DNA of 64,000 nucleotides from Polyangium spumosum (GTDB lineage Bacteria > Myxococcota_A > Polyangia > Polyangiales > Polyangiaceae), in assembly GCF_009649845.1 (NCBI RefSeq), contig NZ_WJIE01000005.1, positions 744,001-808,000 of the forward strand. The letters run 5' to 3'. Shown piece after piece: positions 50,056-58,191 of the stretch. Numbering within the stretch: position 1 is the stretch's first letter; every line of letters starts with the position of its first letter. The notes beneath the pieces are model-generated. The model did no database searches, had not been told where the DNA came from, and saw only the letters and a program-made list of their open reading frames with translations. The position numbers and the translations under genes are program-made.

Positions 50056-52139
50056 GCCACGGGCGGAAGCGTGATCTCGACCTGACCGATCCGGCTCACG
50101 GCCATCGTGAGCCGACCTTCGCCGATCGGAGCGGCGCGCCCTTTCTTCGCGGGCTCGCCCTCGACCTCGTAATCGAGCGTCACGCGGACGAGCGCGTCTG
50201 CCTGCGGATCGACCCACAGCTCTCCGCGCACCGAGCGCGGGGAGGCGTCTTTCATCAAGAGGCCCTTCACCATTCCCATGGCGGCCATCGCGGCCCCTTT
50301 CTGGAGCGAAGGGGCCGCCTCGCTATCGACCCGGTGGACCTCCACGCGGCGCCCGTCGAGGATATCGTGCCGCTGAAAGGTCGCGACGCTCGACGCGAAC
50401 GTCAGGGGTGCAATGAGGTCGAGCGGCCACAGGGCCCAGAAGAGGCTCAGCGCCGCGACCCGCTGGCCCTCGACCACGCGATAGGCGTCATCGCCGACCA
50501 TGTAGATATCGGCGTCGACGCTCCTGCCGCGCTCGGTGCCGCGGCGAATGAAATGCACCTCGTCGCCCTGGATGTCGGCGGCGAACGAGGACGTCTCCTG
50601 CGAAAAGGTCCGCTTCTTCTCGTCGAGGATCGGGCGCGTTTGCTCGACCTCGAGGTGCAGGGAGGGATAAAGGGTCGCGTACGAGGACACCTTGCCGATC
50701 GCCCGCTGGAGGTGACCGGAGCGGGTATCGACGCCGCCGTCCGGCGCGCTCGGGCCGGGGTCGAGGGACGGCGATTTCTCGGGCGGGTTCTCCGGGGACT
50801 TTTGCGCCGGCCCCTTCGGGCCGAGGTATTTGACCTTCGCGGTCGGGTGCACCTCTTTCGTCTTCTGGTCCTTGAACTTGAGGTCGCCGCCCTGGCTCAT
50901 CCACTCGTCCACCACCGCCTGGCCGGTCCCCAGGAAACAGTCCAATCGGGGGCCCTTGATGTCATAACCGACGTCCGCGACCTGACGAACGCCGACGACA
51001 CGACCGCTCTTCGAATCGCCGATCCACACGTAATGAAGCTTGGGGACGATGGTGAAATCACCGGCGGCCGTCACGCCCGGCGTGGGAGGAACCCTCGTGG
51101 AGCCTCCGGGATGGTCGTCCTTCTTGAACCGGGCCTTCTCCGGCGCCTCGAGCCATTGCCCCTTGAATTTCAAGGTCCCCCCATTCGTGACGTGCACGTA
51201 CTTGCCGTCGCGGGCGATGCCCGTTCCCTGCGTCGCGACGCCTCTCCTGTGGAAAAGGAACCTCTTGCCGTGCTTGCCGGAGAGGCCCTGGGCCTCCACG
51301 AGCTCTCCCCCGAGCTCTTCCTCCAGGCAATAATGATAACCCGTGACCCTGAACAGGCTCTCGTACCAGGCCTCCTCGAAAGGAACGGGCAGCTCGTCCG
51401 AGCTCGCCTCCTTCGACTCCACCCGGAACGTCGCCTCGCCGCGCTCCCGCGTCTCCACGGTGAACTCCGCCTTGCCCTCGCCGTCGGTCTTCGTCTTTTT
51501 GGGCTTGATCTCGTCCTCGCTCCGGCTCGATTTCAGCTCGACGTCGACCGAATCGATCGCCTCGCCGTCCTCCTGCCGCACGACCTTCACCTCGATACGC
51601 TGCCGATAAAGGACCCGATCACCCTTCACCTGCGCGTCGGTGGGGATGATCGGCAGCTCGTCGTCGAATTTGTTCTTCGGGATCGAGAGCGACGCGTGCA
51701 GCGGCGCGACCTCGAACGTCAGGGTCTCCTCGCTCCCGGGCGCGGAGAGGGGCATGTCGACGGTCATGTTCGGGCCAAACGCCTCGGCCCTGCCCGCGAC
51801 GGCCTCCCCGCGCGCCACGAGCGTCAGCGTGGGCTTCTCCTTGCCGCCGATGAGCCGCGCCGTCCCGCGAACCGGCGTGTCCAGGGTGAGGCTGCTCGTG
51901 ACGGGGCCGAGATCGAGCCCGCTGCGCAGCGCGCAGGTGCCGACGAGCGCCCCCTCGCCCTCCTCGGGGATCGAGAAAACCATCGTGATGGTCACCGCCA
52001 TCCGAACGCCGTTCACCTCCGCATCCCCGGTGATCGTCGCCTCCCAGCCCCCGTAAAGGCCGTCCATGCCGCGCCCGCGGGCCGTGTAGGTGATCGATCC
52101 CCTCGTCCACGTCTTGCAGAACTTGAACTTGCTCGACAT
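50052..52139 (-). CDS. Multidomain protein with a 3D (MltA/YocH-type) domain and LolA/LppX-like C-terminus
   Basis: 695 residues. There is no signal peptide or lipobox (starts MSSKFKFCKTWTRG). Residues about 1-130 are a beta-rich domain; 140-245 a second one with a KSSRSEDEIKPKK linker (Ig/carboxypeptidase-regulatory-like). Residues about 260-422 are a 3D domain, the double-psi barrel found in peptidoglycan-active proteins: FRVTGYHYC, TQGTGIARDGKYVHV (D311), ADVGYDIKGPRLDCFLGTG (D389, D400) and AVVDEWMSQGGDL. Residues about 475-690 form a long beta-sheet half-barrel resembling LolA/LppX carrier domains (KVSSYATLYPSLHLEVEQTR, GELWVDPQADALVRVTLDYE). A long Pro/Ser linker precedes it. The function is unknown; the lack of an export signal on a cell-wall-type domain is notable. 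It is flanked by accessory genes. Confidence 0.7.
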   Translation of the reverse strand: MSSKFKFCKTWTRGSITYTARGRGMDGLYGGWEATITGDAEVNGVRMAVTITMVFSIPEEGEGALVGTCALRSGLDLGPVTSSLTLDTPVRGTARLIGGKEKPTLTLVARGEAVAGRAEAFGPNMTVDMPLSAPGSEETLTFEVAPLHASLSIPKNKFDDELPIIPTDAQVKGDRVLYRQRIEVKVVRQEDGEAIDSVDVELKSSRSEDEIKPKKTKTDGEGKAEFTVETRERGEATFRVESKEASSDELPVPFEEAWYESLFRVTGYHYCLEEELGGELVEAQGLSGKHGKRFLFHRRGVATQGTGIARDGKYVHVTNGGTLKFKGQWLEAPEKARFKKDDHPGGSTRVPPTPGVTAAGDFTIVPKLHYVWIGDSKSGRVVGVRQVADVGYDIKGPRLDCFLGTGQAVVDEWMSQGGDLKFKDQKTKEVHPTAKVKYLGPKGPAQKSPENPPEKSPSLDPGPSAPDGGVDTRSGHLQRAIGKVSSYATLYPSLHLEVEQTRPILDEKKRTFSQETSSFAADIQGDEVHFIRRGTERGRSVDADIYMVGDDAYRVVEGQRVAALSLFWALWPLDLIAPLTFASSVATFQRHDILDGRRVEVHRVDSEAAPSLQKGAAMAAMGMVKGLLMKDASPRSVRGELWVDPQADALVRVTLDYEVEGEPAKKGRAAPIGEGRLTMAVSRIGQVEITLPPVA

Positions 52140-52205
52140 GTCGCGCTCCGTGCGGGGCTCCGTACCACGAATGAGGGAGGGACGGACGGGATGTGCGGTC
52201 AGGGT

Positions 52206-53324
52206 CTACGTGCGCACGGGTCGAAGCGCGAGGCCCCAGGAGAGGACTTCGTCGGCGAGGGCGCGGAGATCGTGATCCTCGGCGAAATTGAAACGCTTGG
52301 CGAGGTCTTTCTCGCGAGGAACGGTCTTCATCCATGCGATCACATCGACGAGCGCACCGTCGCCGAGCTTGTCGACCACGAAGCACTTGCATTCGTCACG
52401 CTTCACGCACTTGTTTTCAGGCTTCGTGCATCGATCGCGTTCTGCTTTCTGCGCCACGTCGCGCCAGTAAATCCCTTCGTCCGCGGTCCTGGGATGCTCG
52501 ACCTGGTACAGCGTGATCCCCTGCTTGAGATGAGCGTACTGAATGCACTCGCCGGATGCCGAGGACACGAGCACTTCGAGTCGCTCGACAGCGCGGACGC
52601 GGTGATCACCGTTCTTCGCACCGAAGACCTCTCGGTAAACCGAAAGCGGCACGACGGCCTCGGCCGTGCGCCTGGGGAGCAGGCGAGCGCGCTGGTACGC
52701 GGGGCGCTTGGCCGCCTCCTTTTCCAGGCCGTGATAGGACTCCCCGTGCCCACCGTCCCGATGCCGCTTGTCGCTGTCGGCAACGGCGAGCACGATCGTC
52801 CCCCTGGACGGCAGCGCGGCAAATTCACGGCCGAGCTGGGAGCCCCCTCCACCGCGGAGCGTGCAGAGCATGTCGAGGTGCTCCCAGCCCCGCATCGCGC
52901 GCCTCATCAGGCCGAGCAACTCGAAGAGCTCCGCGTCGGTCTTGTTCTCCCCGAGGAGGATCGAACGAGCGACGGCATCGAGGCTCTCGAAATCGTGCAG
53001 CGATGCTCGGATGGCGCTTCTGCCATCGGGTAGCGAACGGGCTTTGCCGTCGAAATCCGGCCCCAGGCCCAGCTCCAGATGCCAGGCCACGTCGCTGCGT
53101 AGACCGGCGATCTGCGCGTAATGCTCTTCGATGAAGCGGTTGAGCACGCGCCTGGCGCGGGGCGACCAGTCGACGGCGCGCATGCTCTCCGCGTCGCGAA
53201 GGTCGAAAGAGACGATATGGACGCCGCCGTGGTGGGCGAGTAGGAGATTCTCGATGGAGCCGTGGGAGCGCTCGTTCCCCGCGATCGCATCGGCGACCGC
53301 GGAGCCGTCGATGTGAATGAGCAT
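52206..53324 (-). CDS. TOPRIM-like nuclease-type partner of an AAA ATPase
   Basis: 372 residues; no named family recognised. Residues about 110-200 show the pattern of a TOPRIM fold: LLGENKTDAELFELL (E126 and D130, as in the E-G-x-x-D motif), a glycine turn LRGGGGSQL (157-164), and VLAVADSDKRHRDGG (D183-S-D185). TOPRIM domains in OLD, PARIS AriB and Gabija proteins use these residues for metal-dependent nuclease or related activity. The N-terminal part (1-110) is unassigned. A four-Cys cluster (C-x6-C-x5-C-x-C, in DRCTKPENKC to ECKCFVV, about 285-305) could bind zinc. The start ATG is three bases after the stop of the ATPase gene, so the two are an operon. The likely role is anti-phage or other conflict; this is inference. 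Confidence 0.65.
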   Translation of the reverse strand: MLIHIDGSAVADAIAGNERSHGSIENLLLAHHGGVHIVSFDLRDAESMRAVDWSPRARRVLNRFIEEHYAQIAGLRSDVAWHLELGLGPDFDGKARSLPDGRSAIRASLHDFESLDAVARSILLGENKTDAELFELLGLMRRAMRGWEHLDMLCTLRGGGGSQLGREFAALPSRGTIVLAVADSDKRHRDGGHGESYHGLEKEAAKRPAYQRARLLPRRTAEAVVPLSVYREVFGAKNGDHRVRAVERLEVLVSSASGECIQYAHLKQGITLYQVEHPRTADEGIYWRDVAQKAERDRCTKPENKCVKRDECKCFVVDKLGDGALVDVIAWMKTVPREKDLAKRFNFAEDHDLRALADEVLSWGLALRPVRT

Positions 53325-53327
53325 GGT

Positions 53328-54779
53328 CTACTCGGCCGCTTGCTCGTGAACGAGGCGTTCTCCTACCGGGGAGAGGAAGCCGTAGGGCCAGTCGTGAAGC
53401 GCGCCGTTTTCGCGATATCCCGCGAGCTTGACCACGGACTCGCGCGTCTCCTCGTCGAGGTCGAAGAGGACGATCTGCACGTCTTCGGGCTTGAGTGTCC
53501 CGTCGTAAATGAGCTTTCCGAGGCCGTTGATCAGCGTCTCGCTGTGCGTCTCGACCATGATCCGCGCCTCGGGGCCGGTCTTGCGGCTCTCGATGACGGT
53601 CTCGGCGAGCATGCGGGCGAGCTTGGCCTGGTGGGCGGGGTGGAGGTGGAGTTCGGGCTGTTCGAGCGCGAGGAGGGAGGCGCGGCGGCGCTTCTTGTTC
53701 TCCGGTCGGCGATAACTCGACCAGAGAGCGACCATGAGCGGCAAGACCTCGGAATAGCCGAATCCAACGTCAACAAGGTTGACGAAACGTTTCGCGCCCT
53801 GCTCTTTGACTTGGATCTCGACGTGGATCCCAGTTCGCAGAATCCTGGCCTCGAATCCGAGCGCCTCCCGTGTGAACGCAGCAAGACTCTCTACTTCCTC
53901 TGGCATCAGAGAATAAAGAAACATCGCGAGGTTTTTGCCGTCAGGATCGACCTCGTCCACGGCGAGATTTTGAATTCGGTAGGCCCGCTCGGCTCGAACA
54001 CGCAGGGGAGCAATGTATGCTACACGATGCATATACTCGGCGAGCGCCTCGTCTTGAAGTTTGATTATCATATTCTCCAGATGCCTCACCACATTGGTCA
54101 TCTGGACTCGCGGTGGGCCGCCACGAGCAACATCTTCGATGGATTTTATGGCGTTTTCCGAATCGAATTCTTCAAAATCATCAGACTCATGCATTGCCAA
54201 GTAACGTATCGCGGTAGGTTTACCCAATTGGATGGTCGGCAGTAAAAAGGCGGTGCCTCCGAGTGCGAGCGACTCTTGCAGCTCCACTCGCTTTCCGTTG
54301 ACCGCGAGTCCCTGCACTCGCCCCTCGTCATCCAGATGCCACAACCAACGCATTGATTCGCTGCGAAATTCGTATGCACTAATTATTGGTGTATCCCTAC
54401 CCACCAGGGTGACGGCGATGTCGATCGTACCTGTAGCTTCGGTTTTCTTCGACGCCAACTTCAACCGAAACTCGAACGTCACACTCGGCTCCGTCAGCCT
54501 CTCATTCGCCGCAATCTCCAGCGACCCGAAATCCACGAACCGCTCGTGGTACCAGAGGATCGGGCTGTTCCTCGGCGTCTCCACGCTCTGCCGTAGCAAC
54601 GGAAATGCCCGGAGGAACGTGCTTTTCCCCGAGCTGTTCCGACCCACCAGGACCGTGATCGGGCGGATCGGCACGAGGCCCGTGTCCGTCAGGCACCGCA
54701 GGTTCTTCACGCCGAAGGCTTCGAGGCTCACACCAGGATCGTAGCGGGCTTGGAAGGTCCCGGGAAGCAGGCGCGGCAT
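53328..54779 (-). CDS. AAA ATPase with DUF3696-type C-terminus (OLD/RecF-like)
   Basis: 483 residues. ABC-type ATPase of the RecF/OLD class: Walker A LVGRNSSGKST (46-54), conserved FGSLEIAAN, a signature-like DVGFGYSEVLPLMVALW, Walker B SLLALEQPELHLHPAHQ and switch VETHSETLINGLGKLI. The C-terminal segment LFDLDEETRESVVK to DWPYGFLSP is typical of DUF3696. No TOPRIM domain is attached; that role appears to be taken by the next gene, three bases downstream. The middle of the gene (53880-54460) is clearly less GC-rich than its neighbours (about 53% in sampled lines), suggesting transfer. The first 16 residues may not be translated: the GTG at 54731 starts at VSLEAFGVKNLRCL, where homologues usually begin. 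The start is therefore uncertain. Confidence 0.8.
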   Translation of the reverse strand: MPRLLPGTFQARYDPGVSLEAFGVKNLRCLTDTGLVPIRPITVLVGRNSSGKSTFLRAFPLLRQSVETPRNSPILWYHERFVDFGSLEIAANERLTEPSVTFEFRLKLASKKTEATGTIDIAVTLVGRDTPIISAYEFRSESMRWLWHLDDEGRVQGLAVNGKRVELQESLALGGTAFLLPTIQLGKPTAIRYLAMHESDDFEEFDSENAIKSIEDVARGGPPRVQMTNVVRHLENMIIKLQDEALAEYMHRVAYIAPLRVRAERAYRIQNLAVDEVDPDGKNLAMFLYSLMPEEVESLAAFTREALGFEARILRTGIHVEIQVKEQGAKRFVNLVDVGFGYSEVLPLMVALWSSYRRPENKKRRRASLLALEQPELHLHPAHQAKLARMLAETVIESRKTGPEARIMVETHSETLINGLGKLIYDGTLKPEDVQIVLFDLDEETRESVVKLAGYRENGALHDWPYGFLSPVGERLVHEQAAE

Positions 54780-54790
54780 CCATCAACCAT

Positions 54791-55136
54791 GCGGGCGGCA
54801 TCATCGACCCCGCCCACACCATCCCCCCACCCTGCCCGCACCTTCCCCGAAGCCGCCCACACCATCCATCGACCCTGCCCACGGCTTCCTCCAAGCCGCG
54901 GACACCATCCATCGACCCTGTCGACACCCTCCCGGAAGCCGCCCGCGCCTTCCTCGAAGCCGCGGACACCATCCATCGACCCTGCCCACACCATCCATCG
55001 ACCCTGTCGACACCATCCCGGAAGCCGCCCACGCCTTCCTCGAAGCCGCGGACACCATCCATCGACCCCGCCCACACCATCCACCCACCCTGCCCACGCC
55101 TTCCTCGAAGCCGTCCGCAGCGTCGGGGAGGCCGTC
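54791..55136. repeat. Array of 21-22 bp imperfect tandem repeats
   Basis: This holds most of the 442-base gene-free stretch 54780-55221. The commonest unit is close to CCCACACCATCCATCGACCCTG; the core ACCATCC starts at 54861, 54904, 54968, 54990, 55012 (variant), 55054 and 55076, i.e. at steps of 22 or about two or three times 21-22. A second unit type, CACGCCTTCCTCGAAGCCGCG, alternates with it. About 15 units in all. The units are contiguous with no unique spacers. Between the array and the OmpA-like start (55137-55221) only the AGGGAGG ribosome binding site is evident. Confidence 0.75.
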
Positions 55137-55221
55137 ACCTGATTGACGCGTCGCCGCATTCGTGGTCCCGTGGACACAATTGCAGGGCCGCGAACGGTCC
55201 CGACGCAGGGAGGATGATTCC

Positions 55222-55749
55222 GTGAGCCGAACGATGATGTCGACGATGGTGGTTGCGTTTCTCTTCGCCGTGGGTTGCGGCGGCGGCGGCAGCGCACAGC
55301 TCGAGGTGAAGACGGGCGACGACGCGCCCCCGCCGCCCGCCACCGCCGCCCCCGCCGAAGCCGCGCCCGCCGACGTGGGCGAGGCGCACTTCAAGGGGGA
55401 TCACCTCGAGATCGATCACCAGATCCTGTTCGACACGGACAGCGATCACATCAAGGAAGATCAGTCGCAGAAGGTCCTCGGCGACCTCGTCACCCTGCTC
55501 AAGGCGCATCCCGAGATCGTGCACCTGAGCATCGAAGGGCACACCGATACGCGCGGGTCGGCCGAGCACAACCAGGACCTCTCCGAGCGGCGCGCCAAGG
55601 CCGTCGCGCAGTACCTCAACAACCACGGCCTGCCGAACGTCAAGATCGACGCGAAGGGCCACGGCAACACGAAGCCGCTCTGCACCGAAGACTCCGACGC
55701 GTGCCACGACAAGAACCGCCGCGTCGAGTTCCTCGTCGTGAAGGACTGA
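55222..55749 (+). CDS. OmpA/Pal-like lipoprotein
   Basis: 175 residues from a GTG with AGGGAGG eight bases upstream. The signal sequence ends in a lipobox-like AVGC (residue about 19), then a Gly/Pro/Ala linker (DDAPPPPATAAPAEAAPAD). Residues about 60-172 are an OmpA C-terminal peptidoglycan-binding domain: HLEIDHQILFDTDSDHIKED, IVHLSIEGHTDTRGSAEHNQDLSERRAKAVAQYL (the T-D and R residues that hold diaminopimelate) and KNRRVEFLV. It would tether the outer membrane to the cell wall. A small insertion with two Cys (CTEDSDACHDKNRR) lies just before the last strand. It stands alone, 106 bases before lon. Confidence 0.88.
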   Translation: MSRTMMSTMVVAFLFAVGCGGGGSAQLEVKTGDDAPPPPATAAPAEAAPADVGEAHFKGDHLEIDHQILFDTDSDHIKEDQSQKVLGDLVTLLKAHPEIVHLSIEGHTDTRGSAEHNQDLSERRAKAVAQYLNNHGLPNVKIDAKGHGNTKPLCTEDSDACHDKNRRVEFLVVKD

Positions 55750-55855
55750 CGCGCCGCCCGCCCCCACCAAATCTCTCTGGCGCGCCCCACCACGGACCCG
55801 GTAAAACCCATCCGCCCCCGCGGCGATCCACGCCCGGGCGCTGGTTGTCAGGAAC

Positions 55856-58162
55856 GTGGCGCGTACACAGCTCCCTCTCATCGGCCTCCTCGAAGAGGCC
55901 GTCCTCCCAGGCGAAGAACGCTCTTTCACCGTCCCCGCCGTGGACACGGTCGCCCTCGTCGCGCTCGCGCGCGCCGCACGCGACGGCAAGGTCCCACCGG
56001 AGATCCTCGCGCTGACCATCACCTCCTCCGTGGAGCTGCCCTCCCTGGTCACCGGCAGGTGGGGCACGAGGTGTCGGATCGTCGCCGCAGACGAGACGTC
56101 CCTCACGCTCGCCGGCCTCAAGAGGGCCCGGCTCGTGACCGCGCGCGGAAAGGAGCCCCCGTACACGGCCGACGTGGACACGCCCGACGAGGACGAGCCC
56201 ACGCCGGACACGAAGGCGCTGCTCTCCGCCGCCCACCTGCTCTTCGCCGCCCTCGACCAAGGCGCAGCGCCCGAGCCCCTGGACTTCCACGCCCCCCTGC
56301 GCTCCGCGCTCGCCGCCGCCGCGCGCGCCATCTCCGGCAAGGGCGAGCTCGCCGAGCTCACCCAGCACCCGCTCGAAGAGGGCATCCGCCGCGTCGCGCT
56401 CCTGCTCGCGGCCCGCGCCGACGGGCGACACGCCGCCTGCGAGCTCGAAGAGATGCTGCGTCAGGCGATGGCGAAACCCGAGGTGCCCAAGGCCCTGCGG
56501 CAGAAGTTGTGGTCGCAGGTCGTCGAGCTCCAGAAGCGGCTCGACCTGCACGACCCCGCGATCGCCGAGGAGGGCGACGACCTCGCGCGGCTGCAGCGCA
56601 AGCTGTCCCAGGCAGGGATGCCCAAGGCCGCGCGCGAGACGGCCAAGCGCGAGCTGCGCCTCCTGCGCGGCATGCAGTCGAACCACCACGACTACTCCAC
56701 GTACACGAACCACCTCGACTTCATGGCGCGCTTGCCCTGGCAGCCAGACCCGGAGCGGCCGATCGACCTCGCCGCCGTACGCGCCGCGCTCGATCGGGGA
56801 CACCACGGGCTGGAGAAGCCGAAGCGGCGCGTCGCCGAGTACCTCGCGGTGCGCAAGCTCGGCGGCGAAAACGCCTCGATGATCCTCTGCCTCGCCGGCC
56901 CGCCCGGCGTCGGCAAGACGACCATCGCCCGCGCGATGGCCGAGGCCCTCGGCCGCCCCTTCGCGCGCGTCGCGCTCGGCGGCGTGCACGACGAGAGCGA
57001 GATCCGCGGCCACCGCCTGAGCTACGTCGCCGCGTCGGCCGGCCGCATCCTCCGCGCCATCGCGCAGGCTGGCAGCGCGAGCGCGCTCGTCCTGCTCGAC
57101 GAGATCGACAAGATCGGCGAAGGGCGGACGCGTAGCCCCATGGCCGCGCTGCTCGAGGTGCTCGATCCAGAACAAAACCCCCACTTCCAGGACAACTTCC
57201 TCGGCGTGCCCTACGACCTCTCGCACGTGCTCTTCGTGGCCACGGCGAACGACACGTCCCAGATCCACCCGACGCTGCTCGACCGGCTGGAGCTCTGCGA
57301 GATCGAGGGATACACGGCCGTCGAGAAGACCATGATCCTGCGGACGCACCTGCTCGATCGGCTACGCGCCGAGATCGGCCTGCCGAAGACGCCCGAGATC
57401 GAGGACGAGGCCGTCACGGCGCTCATCGACGGCCACACGCGCGAGGCCGGCGTGCGGCAGCTCCGTCACGCGCTCGCGAAGGTGCTGCGCGCGCGCGCCC
57501 TCGCGCTCGTCACGCGAAAGGACGGAGGCGCGACGGAGGCCAACGACGAGGCTGGCGCGCCGATCACCGTCGCCGAGGTCGAGGCCGCGCTCGGTCCGCC
57601 GCGCTTCACGAAGGCGAAGGCCCTCGGCGTGCTCCCCGTCGGCGTGACGACCGGCCTCTCCGTCGGACCCGGCGGCGGCTCGGTGCTCTTCGTGGAGGCC
57701 GCGACGATGCCAGGGCGCGGCGAGCTCGTGTCGACGGGCAGCCTCGGCGACGTGCTGAAGGAGTCCGTACGCGCGGCGCTCTCGCACCTGCGGGCCGAGA
57801 CGAGCCGCTACGGCGTCGAGCAGGGCAAGCTCGCGTCGACCGACATCCACGTCCACGTCCCCGAGGCGGCCCTCGCGAAGGACGGCCCGAGCGCCGGGAC
57901 GGCCATCTTCGCCGCGCTGGTCTCGGCCCTCTCGGGCAGGCCGGCGCCCGCAGATGCCGCGCTCACCGGGGAGCTCTCGCTCAGCGGTCGCGTGCTGCCC
58001 GTCGGCGGCATCCGCGCGAAGCTCATCGCCGCCGAGCGCGCCGGCCTCGCGCGCGTGGTGATCCCCGAGGCGAACCGCGCCGATGTCCCCGAGGACCTGC
58101 ACCTCGATGTGACGTTCGTGAACACGGTCGAAGAGGTATACCGCGCGCTCTTCCCGGCGTAG
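55856..58162 (+). CDS. lon: ATP-dependent protease Lon
   Basis: 768 residues, GTG start after AGGA. Lon degrades damaged and regulatory proteins in the cytoplasm. Residues about 8-200 are the substrate-binding N-domain (LPLIGLLEEAVLPGEERSFTV), followed by a helical region. The AAA module has Walker A AGPPGVGKTTIARAMA (near 347), HRLSYVAASAGRILRAI, Walker B ALVLLDEIDKIGEG and LLEVLDPEQNPHFQDNFLGVPYDLSHVLFVATAND. The protease domain has the catalytic Ser in AKDGPSAGTA (about 679) and Lys in LPVGGIRAKLIAA (about 722). The N-domain is somewhat diverged, so this may be one of the two Lon paralogues usual in myxobacteria rather than the housekeeping copy. Confidence 0.95.
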   Translation: MARTQLPLIGLLEEAVLPGEERSFTVPAVDTVALVALARAARDGKVPPEILALTITSSVELPSLVTGRWGTRCRIVAADETSLTLAGLKRARLVTARGKEPPYTADVDTPDEDEPTPDTKALLSAAHLLFAALDQGAAPEPLDFHAPLRSALAAAARAISGKGELAELTQHPLEEGIRRVALLLAARADGRHAACELEEMLRQAMAKPEVPKALRQKLWSQVVELQKRLDLHDPAIAEEGDDLARLQRKLSQAGMPKAARETAKRELRLLRGMQSNHHDYSTYTNHLDFMARLPWQPDPERPIDLAAVRAALDRGHHGLEKPKRRVAEYLAVRKLGGENASMILCLAGPPGVGKTTIARAMAEALGRPFARVALGGVHDESEIRGHRLSYVAASAGRILRAIAQAGSASALVLLDEIDKIGEGRTRSPMAALLEVLDPEQNPHFQDNFLGVPYDLSHVLFVATANDTSQIHPTLLDRLELCEIEGYTAVEKTMILRTHLLDRLRAEIGLPKTPEIEDEAVTALIDGHTREAGVRQLRHALAKVLRARALALVTRKDGGATEANDEAGAPITVAEVEAALGPPRFTKAKALGVLPVGVTTGLSVGPGGGSVLFVEAATMPGRGELVSTGSLGDVLKESVRAALSHLRAETSRYGVEQGKLASTDIHVHVPEAALAKDGPSAGTAIFAALVSALSGRPAPADAALTGELSLSGRVLPVGGIRAKLIAAERAGLARVVIPEANRADVPEDLHLDVTFVNTVEEVYRALFPA

Positions 58163-58191
58163 GAGCGCGCTCGAAGGGAGAGGACCAGGCC

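Noticed and set aside
49632-53033. A 1133-codon open frame on the plus strand
   Set aside because: It is antisense to the 3D-domain and TOPRIM-like genes and overlaps the cupin gene. It is Arg/His-rich without domains and is a composition artefact.
54791-55136. CRISPR array
   Set aside because: The units are 21-22 bp, imperfect and contiguous, without unique spacers, and no cas gene is present.
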